DNA of 64,000 nucleotides from Micropruina glycogenica (GTDB taxonomy: Bacteria > Actinomycetota > Actinomycetes > Propionibacteriales > Propionibacteriaceae): NCBI RefSeq assembly GCF_039524395.1, contig NZ_BAAAGO010000012.1; one strand, 5' to 3'. The translations under genes and the position numbers were made by a program. Positions 41,853 to 50,531 of this stretch are shown piece after piece. Position 1 is the first letter of the stretch; each line of letters starts with the position of its first letter. The notes beneath the pieces were generated by a model. The model did no database searches. It was not told the DNA's origin and saw only the letters and a program-made list of their open reading frames with translations.

Positions 41853-42716
41853 TCAGGCGGCGAAGGGGCGTCCGGTGAGCTTCTCGTACGCCTCGACGTA
41901 CTTGGCCCGGGTGGCGGCCACCACCTCGTCCGGCAGGGGTGGCGGCGGGGAGTCGGACGCCTTGTCCCAGCCGGACTCCTTGGTCAGCCAGTCGCGGACG
42001 AACTGCTTGTCGAAGGACGGCAGGGCCACGCCCGGCTGCCAGGTGGCGGCGTCCCAGAACCGGGACGAGTCGGGGGTCAGCACCTCGTCGGCGAGCACCA
42101 GGGTGCCGTCGGGGCGGAGGCCGAACTCGAACTTGGTGTCGGCGAGGATGATGCCCTTGCCGCGGGCGATCGCCTCAGCGGTAGCGTAGATGCTCAGGGT
42201 GAGATCGCGCAGGCGCTCGGCAAGTTCAGGGCCGTGCAGCGCGACGATCGTGGCGTAGTCGACGTTCTCGTCGTGCTCGCCTATGGGGGCTTTGATGGCG
42301 GGGGTGAAGATCGGCTCGGGAAGGCGCGATCCGTCGACGAGACCCTCGGGCAGCGGAATGTCACACACGGTGCCCGATCGCTGGTATTCGGCCCAACCCG
42401 AGCCGGTCAGGTAGCCGCGGGCGACGCATTCGACGGGCACCATGTCGAGGGGCTCGGCCACCACGGCCCGACCCCGGACGGCCGCGGGCACATCGGTGCT
42501 GACGATGTGGTTGGGCACGTCCGAAAGCTGGTCGAACCACCACAGCGACAGTTGGTTGAGAATCGCGCCCTTGTCGGGAATCGGGGTGGCCAACACGTGG
42601 TCGTAGGCCGAAATGGCGTCCGTGGCGACCATCAGAATGTTGCCGTCGGGCAGCGCGTAGAGGCGGCGAACCTTTCCGGCGTGCAGCAGCGGCAGGTCGA
42701 GCGCGATGTCCGTCAC
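41853..42716 (-). CDS. purC: SAICAR synthetase
   Basis: The 287-residue enzyme joins CAIR and aspartate using ATP. Motifs are LLHAGKVRRLYALPDGNILM, MVATDAISAYDHVLATPIPD, PVECVARGYLTGSGWAEY and LADTKFEFGLRPDG. Length and start are normal. It is transcribed toward purS-purQ, with 214 bases between containing the hairpin. Confidence 0.97.
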   Translation of the reverse strand: MTDIALDLPLLHAGKVRRLYALPDGNILMVATDAISAYDHVLATPIPDKGAILNQLSLWWFDQLSDVPNHIVSTDVPAAVRGRAVVAEPLDMVPVECVARGYLTGSGWAEYQRSGTVCDIPLPEGLVDGSRLPEPIFTPAIKAPIGEHDENVDYATIVALHGPELAERLRDLTLSIYATAEAIARGKGIILADTKFEFGLRPDGTLVLADEVLTPDSSRFWDAATWQPGVALPSFDKQFVRDWLTKESGWDKASDSPPPPLPDEVVAATRAKYVEAYEKLTGRPFAA

Positions 42717-42761
42717 GGCGTCAGTCTAGAGAAGCGGCCGGGGGCGGTTCCTGTCAGTTCA

Positions 42762-42985
42762 GGGGACGGTTCTCCGACCACACAGGGGACGGTTCTTCGA
42801 TCGCTTGGAGAACCGTCCCTCACCGGTTGGAGAACCGTCCCCTACCCGGGTGGAGAACCGTCCCCTACCCGGGCGTCCCCTCACCGGTTGGAGAACCGTC
42901 CCCTCACCGGGTGGAGAACCGTCCCCTACCCGGGTGGAGAACCGTCCCCTACCCGGGTGGAGAACCGTCCTCACCGGCTCACCGG
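42762..42985. repeat. Tandem array of a 23-bp GGAGAACCGTCCCC repeat, array A
   Basis: About seven imperfect copies of a 23-bp unit (TTGGAGAACCGTCCCC plus CACCGG or ACCCGGG) run head to tail, preceded by two inverted copies (GGGGACGGTTC at 42762-42772 and 42786-42796). Inverted and direct copies can form hairpins. It lies between the end of the RIO kinase gene and purC. A related nine-copy array is at 51902-52104. Confidence 0.85.
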
Positions 42986-43013
42986 GTCTCGACAGGCTCG
43001 ACCAACGACACCC

Positions 43014-43865
43014 TCACCAGGCGGCACCCAGCACCTCGGCCAGCAGCACGTCGGCGTCGACCGGCAGGCCCTTGCGCACGAACCAGTCGGCCAGGTTGCG
43101 GCAGTCGCGATGCAGAAAGTCGACTCCGTTGGGGTTGCTGACCAGATCGAGCACCTGCGGCACGTCGATGATCACCAGTTCGGGCTCGAGGCCGTCCATG
43201 CCGCGCACCAGCACGTTGAACGGGCTGAGGTCGCCGTGCACCAGTTGCAGCGAGCCGAAGGTGATCATCGCCTCGACCACCTGCGCCCACAGCCAGCGCA
43301 ACTGGTCCGGGTCGGGGTCGGTTTGGGCCAGCCGGGGTGCGGCCGCCCGCCCGTCGCCGATGAACTCCATCAGAATCTCGCCGCCGTCGACCTGCACCGG
43401 GTACGGCACCCGCACCCCTGCCGTCCACAACTGTTTGAGCGTCGCGAACTCGGCCTGCGACCAGCGCGTCGCCTCGATCTGCCGACCGAAGCCCGACTTG
43501 AGCCGCACGGCCCGGTTCTCGCGGCTGTCGCGGCCCCGCCGGCCTTCGGTGTAGCTGGACGCCCGGTGAAACAGCCGATGCTCGGCCGCCCGGTAACGCT
43601 TGGCGGCCAGCAGGCACGACTCGGCCCCCGGCACGGCGCGCTCGATCAGAAACACGTCGGCCTCTTTGCCGGTCTTCAGCAGCCCGAGTTCGGTGTCGAG
43701 CGCCGCCTCGGACGTGACGAGCCACCCGGGCCTTGGTTTCGGGCCGCGGGACGATCGGTCGACGCTTCGCCACGTCGACCAGCGTTGGTCGCTGCCCAGG
43801 TCTTCAGACAGCGCGATGTATTGCAACGCAGCCCAGTCGACGGCTGCGTGTTCTTGTGATGACAA
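43014..43865 (-). CDS. RIO1-family serine kinase/ATPase
   Basis: The 283-residue product has the RIO signature: TGKEADVFLIERA (flexible P-loop region), AAKRYRA with the ATP Lys, a Tyr/Arg-rich insert, LQLVHGDLSPFNVLV (catalytic Asp) and LVIIDVPQVLDL (metal-binding Asp). A TTG start is inferred from AGGAG 7 bases upstream and from family N-termini. RIO1 in eukaryotes and archaea matures small ribosomal subunits; the bacterial role is little known. A 19-codon leader ORF lies upstream. Confidence 0.88.
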   Translation of the reverse strand: MSSQEHAAVDWAALQYIALSEDLGSDQRWSTWRSVDRSSRGPKPRPGWLVTSEAALDTELGLLKTGKEADVFLIERAVPGAESCLLAAKRYRAAEHRLFHRASSYTEGRRGRDSRENRAVRLKSGFGRQIEATRWSQAEFATLKQLWTAGVRVPYPVQVDGGEILMEFIGDGRAAAPRLAQTDPDPDQLRWLWAQVVEAMITFGSLQLVHGDLSPFNVLVRGMDGLEPELVIIDVPQVLDLVSNPNGVDFLHRDCRNLADWFVRKGLPVDADVLLAEVLGAAW

Positions 43866-43917
43866 GCGGTTTCTCCTGGTGAGAGGAGGCCCGCTGGGTG
43901 GCCGATGGGCCGAGGGT

Positions 43918-43977
43918 TCAGTGGCAGCGAGCCTCGATGGGTTCGGACGCGAGCGCGCCCACGACAGTGATGGACAT
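43918..43977 (-). CDS. 19-codon leader ORF upstream of the RIO kinase gene
   Basis: An ATG with the strong ribosome site AAGGGAGGT 6 bases before it opens the peptide MSITVVGALASEPIEARCH and stops 52 bases before the RIO gene. The ribosome site is better than that of many real genes nearby. It could be a regulatory leader peptide or a remnant of an OB-fold protein N-terminus. The rest of the gap 43866-44181 holds nothing else clear. Confidence 0.45.
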   Translation of the reverse strand: MSITVVGALASEPIEARCH

Positions 43978-44196
43978 GTCGCGCACCTCCCTTCGAGTCG
44001 CCGGTTGCAGGTCAGGAGTTCGCCTGGCCGAGCCGTGATACCGACCGCCAACGATACGCCGATCACGGTGAACCCGATACCCCTACCCCGGCCCTTCGCG
44101 ACGACGCGAACCGTTCACCTGCTGTTCGCCTGACGGCGCGATAATGCAGGCACCACCCGAGTCGAGCCGCCGCACGACGGCATGAGGAGCAGTTTC

Positions 44197-47100
44197 GTGA
44201 CCCTGTTGCGCGGCCCGTTCGCCCCACCACCGCGCACCCTGGTGGACGTCTTTCGCGAAACCGTCGCCGAATGCGGCGACGACGAGGCACTCGACAACGG
44301 CGTGATCGTGCTGACCTACGACGAGTTCGCGGACGCCGCCGACGACGTCGCCGACGACCTGGCCGAGCTGGGCATCGGCCCCGGCGACAAGGTCGGCGTG
44401 CGCATCGCTTCGGGCACCACCGAGTTGTACGTGGCGATCATGGGCATTCTGCTGGCCGGCGCAGCCTACGTGCCGGTCGACGCCGACGATCCCGACGAGC
44501 GCGCCCGCACCGTGTTCACCGAGGCCGACGTGCGCGCGGTGATCGGCAACGATCTCGAGATCACCCGCCGGGGCCCGGTCAGGCCACCCGCAGAACGGGT
44601 CGACCCGACACCCGACGACGACGCCTGGGTGATCTTCACCTCGGGCTCGACCGGCAAGCCCAAGGGGGTGGCGGTCACCCACCGCAACGCCGCCGCGTTC
44701 GTCGACGCCGAGGCCCGCATCTTTCTCACTGACGCCCCGCTCGGGGTGGGCGACCGGGTCATGGCCGGGCTGTCGGTGGCCTTCGACGCCTCGTGCGAAG
44801 AGATGTGGCTGGCGTGGCGCTACGGGGCCTGCCTGGTGCCGGCGCCACGCTCGCTGGTGCGCTCGGGCATGGACCTAGGGCCCTGGCTGCAGGCCAACCG
44901 CATCACCGTGGTGAGCACCGTGCCGACCCTGGTGTCGCTGTGGCCGATGGAAGCCCTGGCCAGGGTGCGGCTGCTGATTCTGGGCGGCGAGGCCTGCCCG
45001 CCCGAACTGGGCGCCCGGCTGGTCACCCCGCAGCGCGAGGTCTGGAACACCTACGGCCCCACCGAGGCCACCGTGGTCGCCTGCGGCGCCAAGCTGACCG
45101 GCGAACCGCCGATTCGCATCGGCCTGCCACTGGACGGCTGGGACCTTGCGGTCGTCGACCCGGCCGGCCACCCGGTGCCGCCCGACGGCACCGGCGAGCT
45201 GATCATCGGTGGGGTCGGCCTGGCCCGCTACCTCGACCCCGTCAAGGACGCCGAGAAGTACGCTCCGCTGCCGTCTCTAGGGTGGGAGCGGGCCTACCGG
45301 TCGGGCGATCTGGTGGTGAACGACGAGGCCGGGCTGCTGTTCGTGGGCCGCGCCGACGACCAGGTGAAGGTCGGCGGACGGCGCATCGAACTGGGTGAGA
45401 TCGACAACGCCCTGCTCGACCTGCCGGGGGTCAGCGGTGCGGCCGCGGCGGTGCGGCGCACCACCTCGGGCAGCCAGTTGCTGGTGGGCTACGTCGCCGT
45501 CGAACCCGGCTTCGACGCCCACGAATCGCTGGCCCTGCTGCGCGAACGACTGCCCGCTCCCCTGGTGCCCCGGCTGGCGGTGGTGCCCGAACTGCCCACC
45601 CGCACCTCAGGCAAGATCGACCGCGACGCCCTGCCCTGGCCGCTGCCCGACGCGGGCGGAGGGTCGTCCGACCTGCAACTCAGCGGCACCCAGGCGATGG
45701 TGCGCGACCACTGGGAATCGGCGCTCGGCACGCGGGTGACAACGCTCGATGCCGACTTCTTCGATCTCGGCGGCGGCTCGCTGACCGCGGCGCAGATGGT
45801 GTCGTTGCTGCGCCGCACCCACCCGGAGGTGACGGTCGCCGACATCTACGACCACCCGCGGCTGGCCGATTTGGCCCACCACCTCGACGAGATGGCCGCG
45901 CCCCTGTCGCAACTCAACGCCAACGTGCGGCCGGTGCCGGTCAAGACCCAACGCGGCCAACTGCTGGCGCTGCTGCCGTTGCGCACCATCGCCGGGCTGC
46001 GCTGGACGATCTGGGCCGCGGCCGGCGCCAACCTCGGCAACGCCGCCGGGCTGACCTGGCTGCCGACCCTGTCGTGGTGGTGGGTGCTGCTCGGTGCCCT
46101 GCTGCTGATCTTCACCCCGGGACGGCTGCTGCTCACCGCCATTGGCGTGCGGGTGATTCTGGGCGGTCTCGCGCCCGGCAGCTACCCACGCGGCGGGCGG
46201 GTGCACCTGCGGCTCTGGCTGGCCGAACGGTTCGCCGACGAGATGGGGGCCGAGTCGATCGCCGCCGCCGTCCTGCTGCGCTGGTACGCCCGGCTGCTGG
46301 GCGTCACCGTCGAACCGCACGTCGACCTGCACAGCGCCCCGCCCGTCACCGGCCTGCTGCATCTGGGCGAGGGCTGTTCGGTCGAACCAGAGGTCGACCT
46401 GACCGGGCACTGGTTGGACGGCGACCAACTGATCGTCGGGGCCATCACGGTGGGCAGGGGTGCCCGGGTGGGTGCGCGCAGCACTCTGGTCGCCGGTGCC
46501 GACGTGGGCGCCGGTGCCGAGGTGGCCCCCGGTTCGGCAGTGTTCGGACGGGTCGGGGCCGGCGAGTACTGGTCGGGCTCGCCCGCGGTGAAGGTGCGCG
46601 ATCAGGCACGGGGGCCGTGGCCGCATCGTCCGAACAACAACCCGGCGTGGTTGGCCGGCTATGCGGGCATGGGCGTGCTGATCGCCGCCCTGCCGTTGCT
46701 GGCCACGCTCGCCGGGCTGGCCGTGGTGTGGCCGGCGCTGCGCGGGGCGGCCTCGGTGGGCTCGGCCCTGGTGGCAGTGCTGCCCTGGCTGCTGCCCGCC
46801 ACCCTGGTGGGCTACGTCACGCTGGCCCTGCTGATCTGGGTGCTGGTGCGGTTGCTCGGCATCGGCCTGGTGGCCGGGCATCACCCGGTGCAGTCACGCA
46901 TCTCGTGGCAGGCCTGGTCGACGATCCGAGTGCTCGACGAGGCCCGCACCTGGTTGTTTCCGTTGTATTCGAGCTTCGCCACCCCGGCCTGGCTGCGCAG
47001 CCTGGGCGCCACCATCGGCCACGAGGTCGAAGCGAGCACCACGCTGATGATTCCCAAGCTGGTCACCGTCGCCGACGGGGCGTTTCTGGCCGACGACACC

Positions 47101-48051
47101 CTGATCGGTGGCTACGAGCTGGGCGGCGGCTGGCTGCGCATCGAAGAGGTGCGCATCGGCAAGCACGCCTTCGTCGGCAACTCGGGCATGGCCGCCCCGG
47201 GCCGCAAGGTGCCCAAGGGTGGGCTGGTCGCGGTGTTGTCGGCGGCCCCGGCCAGGGCGCGGGCCAAGCGAGGGACGTCCTGGATCGGCTCGCCGCCCAC
47301 CAAGCTGCGCCGCACCGCAGGCAACGCCGACACCTCACGCACCTACGCCCCCACCACGGCGCTGAAGCTGGCCCGGGCCGGCGTCGAGCTGTGCCGGCTG
47401 CTCGCCCCGCTGACCCTGGTGACGCTCACTTTGGTGTGCGTCGCGGCAGTGGTGGCGTTGGCCGGCGTCGGTTGGTGGCTTGCCGCATTGGCGTCCGGGG
47501 TGGTGCTCGCGGTGGGCGGAGTGCTGGCGGCAGCGTCGGCGTCCATCGCCAAATGGGTGCTGCTGGGCAGGCTGAAGCCGTCGGACCACCCGCTGTGGAG
47601 CTCGCTGGTGTGGCGCAACGAGCTGGCCGACATGTTCGTCGAACTGCTGGCCGCGCCGTGGTTCGCGCACCCCACCATGGGTACGCCCGCGCTGAACGCG
47701 TGGTTTCGCACCATGGGCGCCAAGGTGGGCGAGGGCGTGTGGTGCGAGACCTACTGGTTGCCCGAGGCCGACCTGATCGACCTGCGCGCCGGCGTGACCG
47801 TGAACGCCGGCTGTGTGGTGCAGACCCACCTGTTTCACGACCGGGTGCTCAGCATGGACACCGTCACCCTGCGGGCGGGCGCGACACTGGGCCCCAACAG
47901 TGTGATTCTGCCCGCGGCCACCATCGGACGACACGCTACGATCGGCCCGGTATCGCTGGTCATGCGCGGTGAATCCGTACCTGACAAGACCCGTTGGATC
48001 GGCAATCCGATCGCCCCGTGGCCGGCGTCCGAGCCGACCACGGAGGAATGA
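44197..48051 (+). CDS. Pls/PosA-type membrane NRPS (homopoly-amino-acid synthetase-like)
   Basis: The 1284-residue product has an adenylation domain (IFTSGSTGKPKGVAVTHRN, NTYGPTEATVV, YRSGDL, KVGGRRIELGEID), a carrier domain with Ser528 (FFDLGGGSLTAAQ), and a C-terminal half with about six membrane helices separating three left-handed beta-helix (hexapeptide) domains near 700-800, 930-1020 and 1180-1260. This is the layout of epsilon-poly-L-lysine synthetase (Pls), where the C-terminal domains act as peptide-forming units in the membrane. By-eye specificity residues begin D-A-E; the acidic E at the GrsA-239 place would suit a basic amino acid (inference). The GTG at 44197 has GAGGAG 7 bases upstream and is preferred to the ATG at 44182. 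It overlaps the aminopeptidase gene. Confidence 0.9.
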   Translation: MTLLRGPFAPPPRTLVDVFRETVAECGDDEALDNGVIVLTYDEFADAADDVADDLAELGIGPGDKVGVRIASGTTELYVAIMGILLAGAAYVPVDADDPDERARTVFTEADVRAVIGNDLEITRRGPVRPPAERVDPTPDDDAWVIFTSGSTGKPKGVAVTHRNAAAFVDAEARIFLTDAPLGVGDRVMAGLSVAFDASCEEMWLAWRYGACLVPAPRSLVRSGMDLGPWLQANRITVVSTVPTLVSLWPMEALARVRLLILGGEACPPELGARLVTPQREVWNTYGPTEATVVACGAKLTGEPPIRIGLPLDGWDLAVVDPAGHPVPPDGTGELIIGGVGLARYLDPVKDAEKYAPLPSLGWERAYRSGDLVVNDEAGLLFVGRADDQVKVGGRRIELGEIDNALLDLPGVSGAAAAVRRTTSGSQLLVGYVAVEPGFDAHESLALLRERLPAPLVPRLAVVPELPTRTSGKIDRDALPWPLPDAGGGSSDLQLSGTQAMVRDHWESALGTRVTTLDADFFDLGGGSLTAAQMVSLLRRTHPEVTVADIYDHPRLADLAHHLDEMAAPLSQLNANVRPVPVKTQRGQLLALLPLRTIAGLRWTIWAAAGANLGNAAGLTWLPTLSWWWVLLGALLLIFTPGRLLLTAIGVRVILGGLAPGSYPRGGRVHLRLWLAERFADEMGAESIAAAVLLRWYARLLGVTVEPHVDLHSAPPVTGLLHLGEGCSVEPEVDLTGHWLDGDQLIVGAITVGRGARVGARSTLVAGADVGAGAEVAPGSAVFGRVGAGEYWSGSPAVKVRDQARGPWPHRPNNNPAWLAGYAGMGVLIAALPLLATLAGLAVVWPALRGAASVGSALVAVLPWLLPATLVGYVTLALLIWVLVRLLGIGLVAGHHPVQSRISWQAWSTIRVLDEARTWLFPLYSSFATPAWLRSLGATIGHEVEASTTLMIPKLVTVADGAFLADDTLIGGYELGGGWLRIEEVRIGKHAFVGNSGMAAPGRKVPKGGLVAVLSAAPARARAKRGTSWIGSPPTKLRRTAGNADTSRTYAPTTALKLARAGVELCRLLAPLTLVTLTLVCVAAVVALAGVGWWLAALASGVVLAVGGVLAAASASIAKWVLLGRLKPSDHPLWSSLVWRNELADMFVELLAAPWFAHPTMGTPALNAWFRTMGAKVGEGVWCETYWLPEADLIDLRAGVTVNAGCVVQTHLFHDRVLSMDTVTLRAGATLGPNSVILPAATIGRHATIGPVSLVMRGESVPDKTRWIGNPIAPWPASEPTTEE

Positions 48052-49337
48052 TGCCCGCAGCCGACGCCTATGTTCCCGGGCACGGCAATCGTCGATTCGG
48101 CGTGCGGGCGTACGACCTCGACCTCGACTACCGCATCGCCACCAACCACCTCAGTGCGCGGGCGGTGCTCGAGATCGAGGCCGCCGAGCCGCTCGATCAG
48201 GTGGCGCTCGACCTGTACGGGTTGACCGTGACGAAGGTGAAGGTGGGTGGACGGCCGGCGCGGTTCACCCATCGCGACCGCAAGCTGCGCATCGCGTTGG
48301 CCTCGCCGGTCAAGGCGGGGTCGCGGCTGAGCGTCGAGATCGACTATGCGGGCAAGCCGCGTCCGATGCCGAGCGTGTTCGGGCCGGTCGGCTGGGAAGA
48401 ACTCACCGACGGCGTGCTGGTGGCCGCGCAGCCGTGCGGGGCGCCGTCGTGGTTTCCGTGCAACGACCGGCCCGATGACAAGGCCAGCTACCGGTTCGCG
48501 ATCACGGTGGCCGACGGCTATCGGGTGGTGGCCAACGGTGTGCTGGCCGGGCGCGAGCGACGCTCGGGCCGCACGACCTGGCGCTACGTGCAGGCACAGC
48601 CGATGGCGCCCTACCTGGCGGTGCTGCACATCGGACGCTACGTGAGCACGGCGGCCGGCGAGGTGGAGGTGCTGCACCCGCGCACGGTGCCGGTGGGCGT
48701 GGGCACCGCGTTCGAGCGTCAGGCCGACATGCTCGAGGTGTTCACCGGGCTGTTCGGCCCCTACCCGTTCGACGGCTACGCGGTGGTGATCACCGCCGAC
48801 GACCTGGAGATTCCGCTCGAGGCACAGACACTGTCGACCTTCGGCGCCAATCACGCGGTGGCGGGCTGGAACAACGAACGCCTGGTCGCGCACGAACTGG
48901 CCCACCAGTGGTTCGGCAACAGCCTGACCGCCGCCACCTGGGCCGACATCTGGCTGCACGAAGGATTCGCCTGCTACAGCGAGTGGCTGTGGTCTGAGGC
49001 GTCCGGGGGGCGAAGCGCCGACGAACTGGCGCGCGAGCATCACCGCAAGCTGGCCGCGCTGCCGCAGGACTTGTTGCTCGGCGATCCGGGCCGCGACGAC
49101 ATGTTCGACGACCGGGTGTACAAGCGGGGGGCGCTCACCCTGCACGCGCTGCGGGCTCTGCTGGGTGACCGGTTCTTCGACATGCTGCGTGACTGGACGG
49201 CCGCGAACCGGTGGGGCGTGGTCACGACTCCGGCGTTCGTCGATTTCGCCCAGCGGTACACAAAGGGCGACGTGGCGGGCCTGATCGCGCGTTGGGTCTA
49301 CGCTAAGCCGCTGCCGCCGCTGACTTTCGCTGGTTGA
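48051..49337 (+). CDS. M1-family zinc aminopeptidase
   Basis: The 428-residue product has the M1 zinc site HELAHQ (H281, E282, H285) and E304 in LHEGF, spaced HExxH-x18-E. The N-terminal beta domain resembles the PepN/LTA4H saddle. It lacks the C-terminal helical domains of the 850-residue PepN, as do other short actinobacterial M1 enzymes, and the GAMEN loop is replaced by LEAQTLS. GGAGG ends just before ATGATG; the second ATG is preferred. It overlaps the NRPS stop by one to four bases, so it is co-expressed. A zinc aminopeptidase-type enzyme also degrades the polymer in Streptomyces polylysine producers. A role in trimming or resistance to the NRPS product is inferred. Confidence 0.88.
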   Translation: MPAADAYVPGHGNRRFGVRAYDLDLDYRIATNHLSARAVLEIEAAEPLDQVALDLYGLTVTKVKVGGRPARFTHRDRKLRIALASPVKAGSRLSVEIDYAGKPRPMPSVFGPVGWEELTDGVLVAAQPCGAPSWFPCNDRPDDKASYRFAITVADGYRVVANGVLAGRERRSGRTTWRYVQAQPMAPYLAVLHIGRYVSTAAGEVEVLHPRTVPVGVGTAFERQADMLEVFTGLFGPYPFDGYAVVITADDLEIPLEAQTLSTFGANHAVAGWNNERLVAHELAHQWFGNSLTAATWADIWLHEGFACYSEWLWSEASGGRSADELAREHHRKLAALPQDLLLGDPGRDDMFDDRVYKRGALTLHALRALLGDRFFDMLRDWTAANRWGVVTTPAFVDFAQRYTKGDVAGLIARWVYAKPLPPLTFAG

Positions 49338-49374
49338 GCCTGTCGAAACCAGGTGCTGCCGCTCTGTGACGGAT

Positions 49375-49613
49375 CGTCATCCCGGCATGCGCCGGGATGA
49401 CGAAGGGGTCGGCCAACTCGCTCCCCGTCATCCCGGCGAAGGCCGGGATCTCTGCCGACCACGAACGAACCGGTGAGCATCTCGACCAACCGGACGTAGC
49501 CTCGTCCGTGGTCAGCCAACTCGCTCCCCGTCATCCCGGCGAAAGCCGGGATCTCTGCCGACCACGAACGAACCGGTGAGCATCTCGACCAACCGGACGT
49601 AGCCTCGTCCCAA
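49375..49613. repeat. 103-bp tandem duplication with CCCGGC hairpins
   Basis: A 103-base unit starting GCCAACTCGCTCC at 49412 is repeated almost exactly from 49515. Each contains CGTCATCCCGGCGAA-(g/a)-GCCGGGAT and a tail CATCTCGACCAACCGGACG. A third hairpin, CATCCCGGCATGCGCCGGGATG, precedes them at 49378-49399. The region separates the convergent M1 and lipase-like genes. Confidence 0.8.
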
Positions 49614-49614
49614 C

Positions 49615-50436
49615 TCAGCCGGCCAGCCACCCCGCGATCGCGCGCACGCCGACGCCGAACGGCGGCTTCTCGGGACGGGCCAGAAAGCCGTGCGTGGTGC
49701 CGTGCAGGTACCAACCCTCGTGCGGAACGTCCGCCTGGGTGAGCCGGTGGGCGAAGTTCTCGGCCGAGGCACGCAGCAGGTCGCGGTCGGCGTTCAGCAG
49801 GTGCACCGGCGGCAGCCCGGTCAGATCGCCCAGCCCGGGAAAGATCGCGTGATTGTGCAGGTCGTCTGCATGGCCGGCGTGATTGACCGCCGCGCGCCGC
49901 ACCATCTCTTGCACGACCCGCAGGTCGGACACCCCGAACATGCGCCGGCGCAGCGACGCCGACGGTTCGGGCAGCACCCCGTGGAACAGCCCGTACAGAA
50001 ACGCCAGGCCGGCCGGACGACTGCCCTCACCGTCACGCAACCGCAGCGCGACCGCCGCCGCCAGGCAGGCGCCGGCGCTCGCACCACCCAGCCACATCGC
50101 ACCGCCGTGGCTGCGCTGGGCGTCGAGCCAGGCGTCCATCACCTGGTCTTGACTGACCGGGTAGCGAAACGGCGACGGCCGGAGCCGCAACGGCCCGACC
50201 AGCGGAAACATCGGCAGCAGTCCGTACTCGACGCTGGTGACCGGAAATCCGGCCTTCGCCACTGCCATGCTGACGGCGTGAGCCTCGGGTTCGTCGAGCG
50301 TGCCGACCACCCAGCCACCCCCGTGCACCCACACCAGCCGCGGGCCGGACGGCTCGCCGTCGGGGGTGTACTCGCGCACCCTGACCTCGCCGTGACGGCC
50401 GGGAACGCCGCGCTCGATCCAGGTCGGCTGCCCCAC
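49615..50436 (-). CDS. Alpha/beta hydrolase of the hormone-sensitive lipase type
   Basis: The 273-residue product has the oxyanion motif WVHGGGWVVG near residue 37, nucleophile elbow GGASAGA near 115, acid NADRDLL near 215 and catalytic His in HGTTHGFL near 245. This is the HSL-type (bacterial esterase group IV) order, so it hydrolyses small esters in the cytosol. GGAGGT precedes a GTG pair; the second GTG at 50436 was chosen. Substrate unknown. Confidence 0.82.
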   Translation of the reverse strand: MGQPTWIERGVPGRHGEVRVREYTPDGEPSGPRLVWVHGGGWVVGTLDEPEAHAVSMAVAKAGFPVTSVEYGLLPMFPLVGPLRLRPSPFRYPVSQDQVMDAWLDAQRSHGGAMWLGGASAGACLAAAVALRLRDGEGSRPAGLAFLYGLFHGVLPEPSASLRRRMFGVSDLRVVQEMVRRAAVNHAGHADDLHNHAIFPGLGDLTGLPPVHLLNADRDLLRASAENFAHRLTQADVPHEGWYLHGTTHGFLARPEKPPFGVGVRAIAGWLAG

Positions 50437-50531
50437 GGTCACCTCCGGCTGCTGCGCCGCGACGACGGCGCCCCGCCCATGATGCCAGCCTTGACCTTTG
50501 GGGTGTGATGCGAGGTTGTACCTTGTGTGGC

